Numbered from the stretch's first letter, positions 9,416 to 18,045 are shown. The stretch: 48,078 nucleotides of DNA from Gracilibacillus sp. YIM 98692 (GCF_010993965.1 NZ_WIXM01000029.1:1-48078), one strand, 5' to 3'. Notes: generated by a model not told the origin, from the sequence alone. Made by a program: numbers and translations.

Positions 9416-10337
9416 AACGATTCAATCACTTTTACAACAATATGAGAAAAAAATACTTGGTCAGCAAAAAAACTTGAGGTTATTATTAACTGCTGCTCTT
9501 GCCGACGGGCATGTACTTATTGAAGGGGTACCCGGCACAGGAAAAACACAAATGGTAAAAACACTAGCCCAATTAGTGGGTGGCTTGTTTAAGCGAATCC
9601 AATTTACCCCGGATTTACTTCCTAGCGATATTACAGGGAGCTCTATTTACAATATGAAGGAACACGTTTTTCAAACGGTTAAAGGGCCTATTTTTACGAA
9701 TGTTCTACTTGCAGATGAGATTAACCGAACTCCCGCTAAAACACAAGCGGCTTTGTTAGAGGCGATGGAAGAAAAACAAGTAACGATCCAAGGGGAAAGC
9801 TATGCACTGTCTGAGTTTTTCTTCGTAGCCGCTACACAAAACCCTATTGAATTTGAAGGAACATATCCATTACCTGAGGCACAGCAGGATCGTTTTCTTT
9901 TTAAATTGGCGATTGATTTTCCATCGTTAGAGGAAGAAACAGAGGTATTACAGCAAGTCATTCATGAACAAGACTCTCAATCAGAGGTTCCTGCCTTCTT
10001 TTCTCTAGAGGAGCTATCTACGATTAAGCAAGAAGTACAAAAAGTAACAATCAGTGAACAGATTGCAGATTATATCGTGAAAATTGTGCGTAAAACACGT
10101 GAAATGGAACATATACAACGCGGAGCTAGTACAAGAGCTGCGATTGCTATTGCCAAAACAGCTCGTGCCTGGTCATATTTAGATGGACGAAGTTATGTAA
10201 CACCTGATGATATTAAGCATGTTAGCTTACCAAGCTTACGACACCGAATCCAGCTATCTCCGTATGCCGAATTGGAGGGATCGAATATTGATGAAATCGT
10301 TCAAGAGTTGGTGGGATCGGTTACTGTTCCGAGATAA
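9408..10337 (+). CDS. MoxR-family AAA+ ATPase
   Basis: MoxR ATPases act as chaperone-like factors that assemble or activate partner proteins, often von Willebrand A-type proteins encoded beside them. The 309-residue protein has a Walker A GVPGTGKT (about 41-48), Walker B LLADEINR (about 101-108), the family block TPAKTQAALLEAMEE, sensor 1 ATQNPIEFEGTYPLPEAQQDRF and a C-terminal lid with RGASTRAAIAIAKTARAWS. The start has AGAGGTGG upstream. It overlaps the DUF4350 gene by eight bases and the DUF58 gene by 47, so the three are translated together. It is the counterpart of B. subtilis YeaC. Confidence 0.93.
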   Translation: MNETIQSLLQQYEKKILGQQKNLRLLLTAALADGHVLIEGVPGTGKTQMVKTLAQLVGGLFKRIQFTPDLLPSDITGSSIYNMKEHVFQTVKGPIFTNVLLADEINRTPAKTQAALLEAMEEKQVTIQGESYALSEFFFVAATQNPIEFEGTYPLPEAQQDRFLFKLAIDFPSLEEETEVLQQVIHEQDSQSEVPAFFSLEELSTIKQEVQKVTISEQIADYIVKIVRKTREMEHIQRGASTRAAIAIAKTARAWSYLDGRSYVTPDDIKHVSLPSLRHRIQLSPYAELEGSNIDEIVQELVGSVTVPR

Positions 10338-11646
10338 AGGAATTCTTCCAACCAAGCGATTATTGTATCTGTTTAGTCTCTTCACAGTTGTTGTATTCCT
10401 TATCTCTTTTTGGTTATTTTCTTGGATTTGGTTAATTGTTATAACGTTATTAGGTATTGTTTTTAGCCTCTTAGATATATTTCAGTTACCAAATAAAAAG
10501 GAAATGGCTGTTTTTAGAGATATACCTAATGAACTGGAGCGTTATCAAGAACAAGATGTGCTCATTCATATACATAATGAATCGACCTACGATTTATATA
10601 TACGGCTAAAAGATAATGTTCCTCCATCTTTTCAAGCCGTTTATCCATGCCAACATCGATTAAAAAAACGTGCTGTAACAAAGATTAGCTATCCCATATT
10701 TCCACAAGTTAGAGGGAAATATTTCGTTCAAAACATTTATATAAGGGTAAAAAGCATACTTGGTTTATGGGAAAAACAGATCACTTTCTCTCAATCGGAA
10801 GAAATCAAAGTAATTCCAAACTTATCGGAAACCAAAAGATATCTAGAAAACGCACAACAATACCTATTACATGAGGGCATGAAAATTCGAAAAATGCGTA
10901 GCGGGCCTGGTGAATTTGCTAAAGTACGTCATTATGCAGTTGGAGATGATCCTCGGAAAATTAACTGGCGTCAATCTGCCAAACTTCAGGAAGTCATGAC
11001 GAATGAATTTGAGCCAGAACATGGAAAATATATAACCATTTTAATAGATTGCGGTCGAATGATGGGGGTAGAGCTGGAAGATGGCAATCGCCTCGAAAAA
11101 TCAGTGGAAGCAGCACTAACTGTTGCTGCTGCAGCATTAGACAATGGAGATTACGTATCTGTGATTGCTTTTTCTAAAGATATTCAAGCGGTTGTACCTG
11201 CCGGAAAAGGCTTGGAACATTTACAAACCATCTTGCAAACCATTTATGCTGTGCAAGTGAATCCTCAAGAATCAAATTATGCATTGGCGATTCAATATGC
11301 GCAATCCATGCAAAAGAAGCGAAGCATGCTCCTTTTGTTCAGTGATGTACAGACTTTTATCCATGAGGACTATCATTTGCACTATATGCAAAAGCTCCGT
11401 CGTAAACATTTATTCTTTGTTATAGGAATCCAAGATTCATTATTGCAAAAAAAGTTAGAGATAAGTCCTTCGTCCGTATCTGAGGCAATGGAGAAGAGTT
11501 TGGCTCAAAAGCAATACCTGCAACAAAAAGAAACCATGCTCAAATGGCAAAAGCATGGCTTACCTATGCTGGAAGCCCCAGCTGAGCAGTTAGCTGCTAC
11601 AGCTGTTTCCCAGTATATCAATACATTAAATCGTGGATTGTTGTAA
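10291..11646 (+). CDS. DUF58 domain protein (YeaD-like)
   Basis: A 451-residue membrane-attached protein with two adjacent hydrophobic segments near residues 20-65, then a beta-rich region, then the DUF58 core GDDPRKINWRQSAKL followed by a vWA-like segment beginning ITILIDCGRMMG and ending with an SMLLLFSDVQ strand. DUF58 proteins are the standard partners of MoxR ATPases. The start chosen is the ATG at 10291, with GGAGGG upstream inside the moxR gene; the frame stays open further back to 10207 but only overlaps MoxR codons. Its last 21 bases overlap the 3' end of the convergent SpoIIM-like gene, and no terminator lies between them. Confidence 0.88.
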   Translation: MKSFKSWWDRLLFRDKGILPTKRLLYLFSLFTVVVFLISFWLFSWIWLIVITLLGIVFSLLDIFQLPNKKEMAVFRDIPNELERYQEQDVLIHIHNESTYDLYIRLKDNVPPSFQAVYPCQHRLKKRAVTKISYPIFPQVRGKYFVQNIYIRVKSILGLWEKQITFSQSEEIKVIPNLSETKRYLENAQQYLLHEGMKIRKMRSGPGEFAKVRHYAVGDDPRKINWRQSAKLQEVMTNEFEPEHGKYITILIDCGRMMGVELEDGNRLEKSVEAALTVAAAALDNGDYVSVIAFSKDIQAVVPAGKGLEHLQTILQTIYAVQVNPQESNYALAIQYAQSMQKKRSMLLLFSDVQTFIHEDYHLHYMQKLRRKHLFFVIGIQDSLLQKKLEISPSSVSEAMEKSLAQKQYLQQKETMLKWQKHGLPMLEAPAEQLAATAVSQYINTLNRGLL

Positions 11647-12594
11647 GGATTTTCGCTGCATAAATAGATGACCGAGGAACATATAGACAACGAGTCCTAC
11701 AGCAGTGGTAATGGCAACAAAATACTTCATTTCTAATGATAGGTTTGCTGGTGTAATAAATCCTTCTATTATACCAGCTATGACAAATAAAGGGATCGTT
11801 CCTAATAATAATTGAACAGATCTCATAGCCTGCATTTTCAGCTGATATTTCCTTGTATACTGTCCGGGAACAAATAGCTTGTAGCCCATCAATAGACCTG
11901 CACCACCTGCAATGAAAATGGCCGCAAGCTCCACAACACCATGTGGTACAATATAGGCCCAGAAAGCATAGGAATTACTGTGATTCCAAAATAAACCGGC
12001 TAATGCTCCGACTAAAATGCCATTATAAATCAATAAATATACAGTCAAAATACCAAAAGTGATACCTCCAGCGAAAGCTAATATCGCGACCTGTATATTA
12101 TTGGTCATGATCTCAGCCGACATGACAGAGGCGTCTACGGCATGCGGATCTATCCCTAATTGTTCAGGTTCTACTCCCTGAACCATTTCTTCCGGTAAAA
12201 TACCATAGATATGCATTGGATTTTCCACCACAGCAAAGAAGCTAGCAAGACCGCCAAAGGCAAATAATAACATGGCCACAATGATCGCTTTCCATTGTTC
12301 CAGTAAAAGCCCTACAAATTTAGTACTAATAAAATAGCTAATTTGTTTGAACGACGATTGCTCGGATTGATATAACACATTATGCGCTTTAGAGACTATT
12401 TCATTTAAGTATACTGTCACTTCGTCTTTTGGGAAATAAGTTTGACTGAAAGCTAACTGTTGCGAAACTTTTTGATAGGTATGTTGAAATGATTCAATCA
12501 CGTCTTTTGATTGGTTCTTTTGCAAGAGGGTAGTTAGCTCCTCTAAACGCTGCCATTCAGCACGGTATTGCTTAATAAATTGATTTAATTGCAT
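11626..12594 (-). CDS. SpoIIM/DUF95 family membrane protein
   Basis: A 322-residue protein with a soluble, helical N-terminal 95 residues and about six membrane segments afterwards (around 108-130, 170-195, 200-220, 228-250, 268-285, 298-318). The pattern NNIQVAILAFAGGITFG followed by YNGILVGAL and PHGVVELAAIFIAGGAGL is the signature of the stage II sporulation protein M (DUF95) family. It is longer than true SpoIIM (about 214 residues), and this version usually sits beside MoxR/DUF58/RDD genes rather than sporulation genes. The ATG has AGGTGG upstream. It is read divergently from the RDD gene, with 88 bases between the starts. Confidence 0.85.
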   Translation of the reverse strand: MQLNQFIKQYRAEWQRLEELTTLLQKNQSKDVIESFQHTYQKVSQQLAFSQTYFPKDEVTVYLNEIVSKAHNVLYQSEQSSFKQISYFISTKFVGLLLEQWKAIIVAMLLFAFGGLASFFAVVENPMHIYGILPEEMVQGVEPEQLGIDPHAVDASVMSAEIMTNNIQVAILAFAGGITFGILTVYLLIYNGILVGALAGLFWNHSNSYAFWAYIVPHGVVELAAIFIAGGAGLLMGYKLFVPGQYTRKYQLKMQAMRSVQLLLGTIPLFVIAGIIEGFITPANLSLEMKYFVAITTAVGLVVYMFLGHLFMQRKSLQQSTI

Positions 12595-12682
12595 AATTCC
12601 ACCTACCTTTGTGTCTATTATACTGAAAAAGGATTAGGTTGAATAGATGTGATGGAATTTATTTACTGAAAAGAGGGATAGA

Positions 12683-13477
12683 ATGGAACATAATCAATTA
12701 AATATTAAAACACCGGAATATGTATCATTAAAATTTCAAACAGCCGGCCTTGGTTCACGTGCTGCTGCCCAAATTATGGATCAACTTATTTTACTAACAA
12801 CTCAAATGATTTTAATCCTTTTTCTTTTTTTCTTCATGGATAATCCATTGATGACGTATTTCTTTAGTGAAGGAAATAGTGTTGCAATTGCGATCTTTAT
12901 TATTCTCGTATTTGTGATCAATTTCGGCTATTTCATTTTTTTAGAATATATTTGGGCTGGGAGAACAATTGGAAAGAGAATGTTAGGAATTCGAGTCATA
13001 CAAGAGAATGGGCATCGCATAACTGTATTATCTAGTATAATACGAAATTTCGTCCGACTTATTGATATGCTGCCATCTGCATACGCAGTTGGGATATTAT
13101 TTGTATTCTTTCATTCCAAGCATAAAAGATTAGGAGATATTGCGGCAGGAACTATTGTGGTACATGAGCACAGACGAAAGAACAAGGCTTCACCATTGGG
13201 AAATTATATCGAATCAAAGGGATTACAGGAAGAAATGCTTGAAATTAATGCTTTTCAATTAAAAAGGTTAACCCAAAAGGATTGGGAGCTATTGCAAACG
13301 TATTGTCAACGCGCCATTCATTTAAAATCAAGCGATAGAAATCCACTAACTAACCAGGTGGCACAGATTCTGTTGCCAAAAGTGGATATTCCTTTATCTT
13401 CTCATGAGGAAGTACGAGAGGATCAATTACTCCTTTTATACCTTCACGCCCGTAAAGATTGGGATATTCACCTATAA
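12683..13477 (+). CDS. RDD family membrane protein
   Basis: A 264-residue protein with an RDD domain in the first 165 residues: the N-terminal Arg (GSRAAAQIMDQ, with R-to-D spacing typical of RDD), membrane helices at about 30-50 and 65-90, the conserved WAGRTIGKRMLGIRV block and a third helix near 130, then HKRLGDIAAGT. The last 100 residues are soluble and charged. RDD proteins are poorly defined; some affect Na+/H+ transport or osmotic tolerance. It belongs with the MoxR/DUF58 cluster by position. The start has AGAGGGAT upstream. A repeat element begins at the stop codon. Confidence 0.85.
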   Translation: MEHNQLNIKTPEYVSLKFQTAGLGSRAAAQIMDQLILLTTQMILILFLFFFMDNPLMTYFFSEGNSVAIAIFIILVFVINFGYFIFLEYIWAGRTIGKRMLGIRVIQENGHRITVLSSIIRNFVRLIDMLPSAYAVGILFVFFHSKHKRLGDIAAGTIVVHEHRRKNKASPLGNYIESKGLQEEMLEINAFQLKRLTQKDWELLQTYCQRAIHLKSSDRNPLTNQVAQILLPKVDIPLSSHEEVREDQLLLLYLHARKDWDIHL

Positions 13478-13630
13478 AGAGAGACTTCTATCAGTGAGGG
13501 GTTCTTATCCCCCACTATTGGTTAGCAAAACTTACCATGGTGCTAGCGTCTGTTATTCCCCACTTATCCTTCTTTCATTATTCTAAGTCTTGAGTGGGGT
13601 CTTACGGCCGAATGTTCACCGTGATAAAGC
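13478..13630 (+). repeat. Structured intergenic element A, copy A2
   Basis: A full copy of the element at 2932-3090, in the same orientation and likewise directly after a stop codon. The left hairpin pairs GTG..GGGG (13494-13501) with CCCCCAC (13509-13515): the sequence differs from copy A1 but pairing is kept. The second hairpin pairs CCCCACT (13558-13564) with AGTGGGG (13593-13599). It ends GTTCACCGTGATAAAG. Confidence 0.7.
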
Positions 13631-13720
13631 TAACTTTTTTTACGTAATAAATTTAAGCATAACAAAAACCGGGCAAACCCGCCCAGTCCTATCCGTTCTA
13701 TCTAACACAAACTAACTCAC

Positions 13721-14190
13721 ATCAGAACAAAACTGCGACATAAGCCTTAAAAAAGCTCTGAATACCGCTCCAGAAATATACTTCGCTTTCCGGGGGCACG
13801 GCTTCAGCTTTCTCGGCAGCAAGCTGCCTGCGGGATCTTCAGCTCGCGCTGTTCCCCCAGGAGTCTACGTTATTTCTTCCGCTTGTGAGTAGTAAGAAAA
13901 TGTATTTTTCCTCACTAAAAACGAGCATCCATCCAAGCTGTGGAAAAATACGAGACTCCTGTGGAAAGGAACAGTCTGAAGACCCCGCAGGAAGCGTCCT
14001 TTGCTTCCGAGGAGGCTGAATCGTTCCCCACGGCAAAGAAGACACTGCGAAAGCGACTAAAGGAAGCTTGAGTAGATGTCGCACTTGTGCCCTAGGGTGA
14101 AAGCGAGTGTTTTTCCGCAGCGACGATTAAGCACTCATCTTTAAACGAGTGGGAGGAAAATATTTATAAGTTACTGTGCAGTTTATGTTT
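13721..14190. repeat. Dispersed palindromic repeat element, copy R2
   Basis: The most complete copy of the family. The forward arm is at 13781-13870 (CTTCGCTTTCCGGGGGCACG to GGAGTCTACGT) and the reverse arm at about 13951-14035 (CGAGACTCCTGTGG to CGTTCCCCACGG); the two are inverted relatives. The forward arm is nearly identical to 37608-37697. The right tail, AAGCACTCAT..GTTACTGTGCAGTTTATG, is shared with the other copies. A small minus-strand terminator-like hairpin (13663-13684) lies just outside the left end, as also at 37498-37515. No coding sequence is credible here. Confidence 0.75.
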
Positions 14191-14222
14191 TTCGTGTACT
14201 AATTTTATACTTCTGTTATTAA

Positions 14223-14251
14223 CAAAAAACCTCCTGTACGACTGCAGGAGG
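14223..14251 (-). terminator. Terminator of the 55-aa membrane protein gene
   Basis: CCTCCTG (14230-14236) pairs with CAGGAGG (14245-14251); on the minus strand it is followed by TTTTTTG. Confidence 0.75.
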
Positions 14252-14296
14252 CTTTATCTCATCTAGCCTTCTCTGCTCATCTAAAAGGCTAGTTAC

Positions 14297-14464
14297 TTAT
14301 CTAATTGGTTTCCCAGCGACAACTGGATGCACTTGCTCCGAATTTGCCTCTAAATTCATCTCTACTTTCAGTTTTTTTCTACGTGATGAAATTTTTTCCA
14401 CGACAGATAAAACTAGAAAAGTAAGCAGAATAGTTAAAGAAACCATGTATAAAGACGTTACCAT
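14297..14464 (-). CDS. Small membrane protein, 55 aa, unknown
   Basis: A short gene read by eye. The ATG at 14464 is preceded by AAAGGGGAT at good spacing, and the stop is followed 46 bases later by a clear minus-strand terminator. The product begins MVTSLYMVSLTILLTFLVLS, a single hydrophobic segment (about 4-22), then a strongly basic stretch (KISSRRKKLK) and an acidic/polar tail ending HPVVAGKPIR. By the positive-inside rule the tail should be cytoplasmic. A possible promoter (TTTACA, 16 bases, TACTAT on the minus strand) lies near 14525-14555. I do not recognise the family. The match of ribosome site, hydrophobic segment and terminator makes it likely real. Confidence 0.6.
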   Translation of the reverse strand: MVTSLYMVSLTILLTFLVLSVVEKISSRRKKLKVEMNLEANSEQVHPVVAGKPIR

Positions 14465-14732
14465 AGTTAACTATCCCCTTTCCTAAAAAAATCCTTCATT
14501 TATTAATGAATTCAAGTATATAGTACCATATTTTCTTGATTTGTAAATATAAAATATAAAATTCTTTCAAATACTTTTTTATACTCATACATTTACCTAT
14601 ATACTTCATATTTGCCAAGCTATGGATCATCCTATATACACTGAATATTCTGAATATTTATGCATTTATTGACTAGTCAAAATTCGAGAGAAGAACTTTA
14701 GTTAACAGTGAGACAACCACTTCATTACATAC
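14465..14732. other. AT-rich intergenic stretch, no gene seen
   Basis: It holds the probable promoter of the 55-aa gene on the minus strand and otherwise long A/T runs. A short inverted pair, GAATATTC, recurs around 14643-14655 (TGAATATTCTGAATATTTATG). No reading frame with a ribosome site was found. Confidence 0.5.
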
Positions 14733-14770
14733 AAAACCCCTTTGCTTCTTTGTTCAGCAAAGGGGTTTTT
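14733..14770 (-). terminator. Terminator after the GlnR-like gene (may act both ways)
   Basis: AAAACCCCTTTGCT pairs with AGCAAAGGGGTTTT and is flanked by A and T runs. It begins at the stop codon of the minus-strand gene at 14770-15009. Confidence 0.85.
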
Positions 14771-15009
14771 TAGTCTTTCATCATGGCTTTGATGCCTGCA
14801 ATATTAATACCTTGATCAATATATTTTTTTATTTTCTTTAAGCGCTCGATATCTTGTAATGAGAAAATTCTTCGGTTAGCTTCATTTCTTGCAGGAGTAA
14901 TTAATCCTTGCTCCTCATAATAACGTATTTGCCTGCCACTTAAATTCGTCAAATCCTTCACTACACTTATGGGAAAAGTGGCCACGTGATCTGGAATATC
15001 ATGATTCAC
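14770..15009 (-). CDS. Short GlnR/TnrA-like MerR-family regulator
   Basis: A 79-residue protein consisting only of the winged-helix DNA-binding domain of GlnR/TnrA, the nitrogen regulators of bacilli. The core [18 protein letters not shown] and [13 protein letters not shown] are as in GlnR, and [13 protein letters not shown] ends the protein where GlnR (about 135 aa) and TnrA (about 110 aa) continue. Those C-terminal tails sense feedback-inhibited glutamine synthetase and are wholly missing here. The stop is followed at once by a terminator, so the short form looks natural rather than frameshifted. The GTG start has GGGAG upstream. It is last in the amtB operon, 24 bases after the exonuclease gene. 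The amtB promoter boxes are plausible targets (inference). Confidence 0.82.
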   Translation of the reverse strand: MNHDIPDHVATFPISVVKDLTNLSGRQIRYYEEQGLITPARNEANRRIFSLQDIERLKKIKKYIDQGINIAGIKAMMKD

Positions 15010-15033
15010 TCTGTTTTCGCTCCCTTCAAACCG

Positions 15034-15762
15034 TTAAGGCAAGCTCGCAATATGTGTATAGATATCCTTTAAATTATGGAAGCCCATGTCCTCTACCTTC
15101 TGGACACCTTTAGACCATAATCTAGCGGTTGCAACTGCATCATATAGGGCATGATGCCTTTTGCCAATTGGAACATCATAATGATCACACCAATCATCTA
15201 AACTAACATGCTCTATCTCTGGTGCCATGACTTTTGTTAAAAACGTTGTGTCAATAATTCGGTGCTGAAAGCTAGTTTTTAAAGCAGTCCAACTGGCATG
15301 CTTCATAAATTGTTTTTCATGGCTTGAATGATGGGCAACTAGTGTATCACTTTTTACAAATTGGAAAAATTGCTTTAAAACAACATCTAATGGCTCAGCT
15401 TTTTTTAATTCAGACCCCGTAATACCTGTTAAATCCACAATTTCTTGTGAAGGTGGAGTATCGTTGTAGATTGTTTTATAAAATAACTGATCCTCTAGCA
15501 CTTCAGATCCGATCATTTTGACAGCACCAATCGAAAGAATACAATCTCCATTGTATGGATAGAACCCTGTTGTTTCTATATCAAATACGACAACCGGCAA
15601 TTCTTTAAATGGTACACTTAATACATCTTTTTTCTTCAATTCACGTTGCAAATTACGTAAATAGGCAATTTTTCTTGGATCTGCTTGATTCGATAAAGAA
15701 GTTAAGTCACTTCCATAGATTTTCCCTGACATCTGCTTTATAAATTGCAGCATTTGATTCAT
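15034..15762 (-). CDS. DEDDh 3'-5' exonuclease (DnaQ/PolC-epsilon type)
   Basis: A 242-residue protein with an N-terminal 55-residue helical extension and a DnaQ-like exonuclease domain: VVFDIETTGF (catalytic Asp and Glu), LTGITGSEL, LVAHHSSHEKQF (third acidic-site region, with unusual HH) and HHALYDAVATARLW (catalytic His and final Asp). Such exonucleases occur next to DUF294 nucleotidyltransferases in many bacteria, as here. The start chosen is the ATG at 15762, which shares its A with the stop of the upstream gene (TAATG), an arrangement that favours translational reinitiation; an ATG at 15768 and a GTG at 15777 are alternatives. The substrate is unknown: DNA, RNA or a nucleotide-linked product are all possible. 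Confidence 0.85.
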   Translation of the reverse strand: MNQMLQFIKQMSGKIYGSDLTSLSNQADPRKIAYLRNLQRELKKKDVLSVPFKELPVVVFDIETTGFYPYNGDCILSIGAVKMIGSEVLEDQLFYKTIYNDTPPSQEIVDLTGITGSELKKAEPLDVVLKQFFQFVKSDTLVAHHSSHEKQFMKHASWTALKTSFQHRIIDTTFLTKVMAPEIEHVSLDDWCDHYDVPIGKRHHALYDAVATARLWSKGVQKVEDMGFHNLKDIYTHIASLP

Positions 15763-16727
15763 TACCATTTCGAGCACTCAATTTCTACTTGTTTTTTTGT
15801 TTTTTGAAACAATTCTGAACCATTCTTCATGAAGCTCTTCAACTCCTGCTTATCCCTTTTTCTTAAAGACTTTACCGCAACGTGATGAACCTCGTCATAA
15901 TCTTTAGCATCCTTTGTATACAAATGTTTAAACTTTAATAGTTTCAGGTAAATCTCTTCATAATCTTGCAAGAAGGGATACTTATTCTTTAATAGTTGAA
16001 ATCTTCCTGCAGTGGATGCCTCTTCACATTTATCTACTAATGCAAGTAAACGGAGAGCATTAACATAAGGAAAAATAGTAGTTGTTTTAATATTGATTCT
16101 GCCAGACATCTCTCCAGATTGTTCTGGTAATAACTGACCAAAGATCCCGATCCCTTTTCGAATGAAATCCACATTATCGATTAGTCTCTCATAAACGTGT
16201 ACATGCTGTTCTAAATATTCGAATGCTACTTGCTTAACATCACTTAACAGGAAGGAGTTTCCAATTAAGACACGAGAATCAAAAAATGTAGAAAAGTGTC
16301 TAAGAGATTGCCAAGTAGCATTATCCAGCCACTCATGTATCTTTTTCTCCCACGACTGTCTAGTCTTTGTCCACATAGGCTCTGATGCCATGACTTTACC
16401 ATCGCATTTTTGATAACCAACCATTTCTAAGCCATGAACAATTTCTTCACCTAAAGTTAGAAAGTAAGAAGTGAATTGTTCGTCCCCTTCAAAAATAATA
16501 CCATGATCCTGATCACTCCATACTGATTGCTCTTGTCTTCCGGCACTTCCCATAATAAAAAAAGCGAAGGGAGCAGGTATTTGACCCTGCTCTCTTTCCA
16601 CTTTCTCCATTGCTACATGTACTGTTTTTTCCATTACTTTATCATGAAAAGCATTTAATTGCTGCGCATTTTCCTTCTCTTTTATATACTGCTCTCTAAA
16701 TTGCTTTATTTCTTCATAGTTATTCAA
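15762..16727 (-). CDS. DUF294 putative nucleotidyltransferase (GlnD-like)
   Basis: A 321-residue protein of the DUF294 group, related to the nucleotidyltransferase domain of GlnD, the PII uridylyltransferase. The catalytic signature MGSAGRQEQSVWSDQDHG carries the GS..R.E pair and the metal-binding D-x-D, and the C-terminal half (KTTTIFPYVNALRLLAL..) is the DUF294 substrate-binding helix bundle. The CBS domains often fused at the N-terminus are absent. The TTG at 16727 is favoured by the upstream AAAAGGAGATGA; an ATG at 16781 would overlap amtB by 20 bases and has a poor site. It sits between amtB and the exonuclease gene. The target of nucleotidylation is unknown. Confidence 0.8.
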   Translation of the reverse strand: MNNYEEIKQFREQYIKEKENAQQLNAFHDKVMEKTVHVAMEKVEREQGQIPAPFAFFIMGSAGRQEQSVWSDQDHGIIFEGDEQFTSYFLTLGEEIVHGLEMVGYQKCDGKVMASEPMWTKTRQSWEKKIHEWLDNATWQSLRHFSTFFDSRVLIGNSFLLSDVKQVAFEYLEQHVHVYERLIDNVDFIRKGIGIFGQLLPEQSGEMSGRINIKTTTIFPYVNALRLLALVDKCEEASTAGRFQLLKNKYPFLQDYEEIYLKLLKFKHLYTKDAKDYDEVHHVAVKSLRKRDKQELKSFMKNGSELFQKTKKQVEIECSKW

Positions 16728-16761
16728 ATCGGAGGTCATCTCCTTTTGACTCAAACAGGTA

Positions 16762-18045
16762 TTACCTAGCCTGTTTATCATTTACCTGGTTGTCATTTGG
16801 ATGTGGTATATTCTCAGGATAACCATAGCTTCCGTGTTCACTTAAGTCAAGACCAATGATCTCTTCTTCTTCAGATACACGTATTCCTCCCATAACTTTA
16901 TCCATTACTTTCAAGATGATAAATGATACAACAAATGCGTAAATACCACTTGCTACAACACCCATAATTTGAACACCTAATTGTTCGAAGCTACCACCGT
17001 AAAATAAACCTGGCAGACCCCATTCCATTCCGACTGATAATTCATGTGTAGCAAAGAAACCTGTTGAGATTGTTCCCCAGACACCTACAGTACCGTGAAC
17101 AGATAAGGCGAAAATTGGATCGTCGATACGAGCTCGATCAAAGAAACGCATACTTGCATAAACAATAAGACCACCAATTGCACCGATTAAAACGGCCGCC
17201 CATGGTTCAACAAAACCACAAGATGCTGTAATTGCTACGAGACCTGCTAGTGCACCGTTTAATGTCGTTGGGACATCTGCTTTACCTGTGATCGCCCAAA
17301 CTAATAACATTGCTGCAATAGCACCTGCTGCTGCTGCTAATTGTGTATTTAAAATAACATAGCCAAAGAATGCGTCAGATACGCCAAATGTACTTGCACC
17401 GTTAAAACCGAACCAACCTACCCATAGTAATAATACTGCTAATGCTGTATATACTTGGTTGTGCCCAGCTAACTCATTAGATGAACCATCTTTATTATAT
17501 TTACCAATACGTGGCTTTAAGATAATAGTTGCTGCTAAAGCTGCCATCGCACCTGTTAAGTGCACAACAGTTGAACCTGCAAAGTCTTGCTTACCGTGGT
17601 CAGCTAACCAACCGCCGCCCCAGATCCAGTGTGCAACGACCGGATAAACTAACGCTGAGAAAAGAACTGCGAATACTACATATGCTGATAATTTTGCACG
17701 TTCCGCAAAACCGCCAAATGCAATAGTTAATGCGATAAGTGCGAACATCATTTGGAACATAAAATCAACTGCTGGAGATAACCCTTCGCCATCAAATGAT
17801 GTATCTCCGTAAAAGAAATCTGACAAGCCAATGAACCCGTTACCTTCACCGTAGATGAATCCCCAACCTACAGCCCAGAAGACAATCGATCCAATACCAA
17901 TTGTAAAGATTGTTTTCCCTGCAATGTGGCCGGCGTTTTTCATTCTAGTAGAACCAGCCTCAAGCAAGATAAATCCACCAATCATTAATAAAACTAAGAA
18001 AGTACCAATAATGACCCATAAATTATCCATAAGTACCATTTCCAT
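16762..18045 (-). CDS. amtB: Ammonium transporter
   Basis: A 427-residue Amt/Mep/Rh channel-transporter with about eleven membrane helices. Visible hallmarks are LEAGSTRMKNAGH near the N-terminus, DFAGSTVVHLTGAMAAL with the first pore His, GWFGFNGAST, and ALSVHGTVGVWGTISTGFF with the second pore His. The cytoplasmic tail (about 395-427) is hydrophilic. In B. subtilis the homologue nrgA is paired with the PII gene nrgB/glnK and activated by TnrA; no PII gene follows here. The ATG at 18045 has AAGGAGAGG upstream. Two TnrA/GlnR-like boxes lie at 18062-18078 and 18129-18145. It heads an operon running to 14770. Confidence 0.95.
   Translation of the reverse strand: MEMVLMDNLWVIIGTFLVLLMIGGFILLEAGSTRMKNAGHIAGKTIFTIGIGSIVFWAVGWGFIYGEGNGFIGLSDFFYGDTSFDGEGLSPAVDFMFQMMFALIALTIAFGGFAERAKLSAYVVFAVLFSALVYPVVAHWIWGGGWLADHGKQDFAGSTVVHLTGAMAALAATIILKPRIGKYNKDGSSNELAGHNQVYTALAVLLLWVGWFGFNGASTFGVSDAFFGYVILNTQLAAAAGAIAAMLLVWAITGKADVPTTLNGALAGLVAITASCGFVEPWAAVLIGAIGGLIVYASMRFFDRARIDDPIFALSVHGTVGVWGTISTGFFATHELSVGMEWGLPGLFYGGSFEQLGVQIMGVVASGIYAFVVSFIILKVMDKVMGGIRVSEEEEIIGLDLSEHGSYGYPENIPHPNDNQVNDKQAR

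Noticed and set aside
13839-14084. 81-aa minus-strand frame
   Set aside because: It is a translation of repeat R2; related frames in the other repeat copies differ or are broken, so there is no protein-level conservation.
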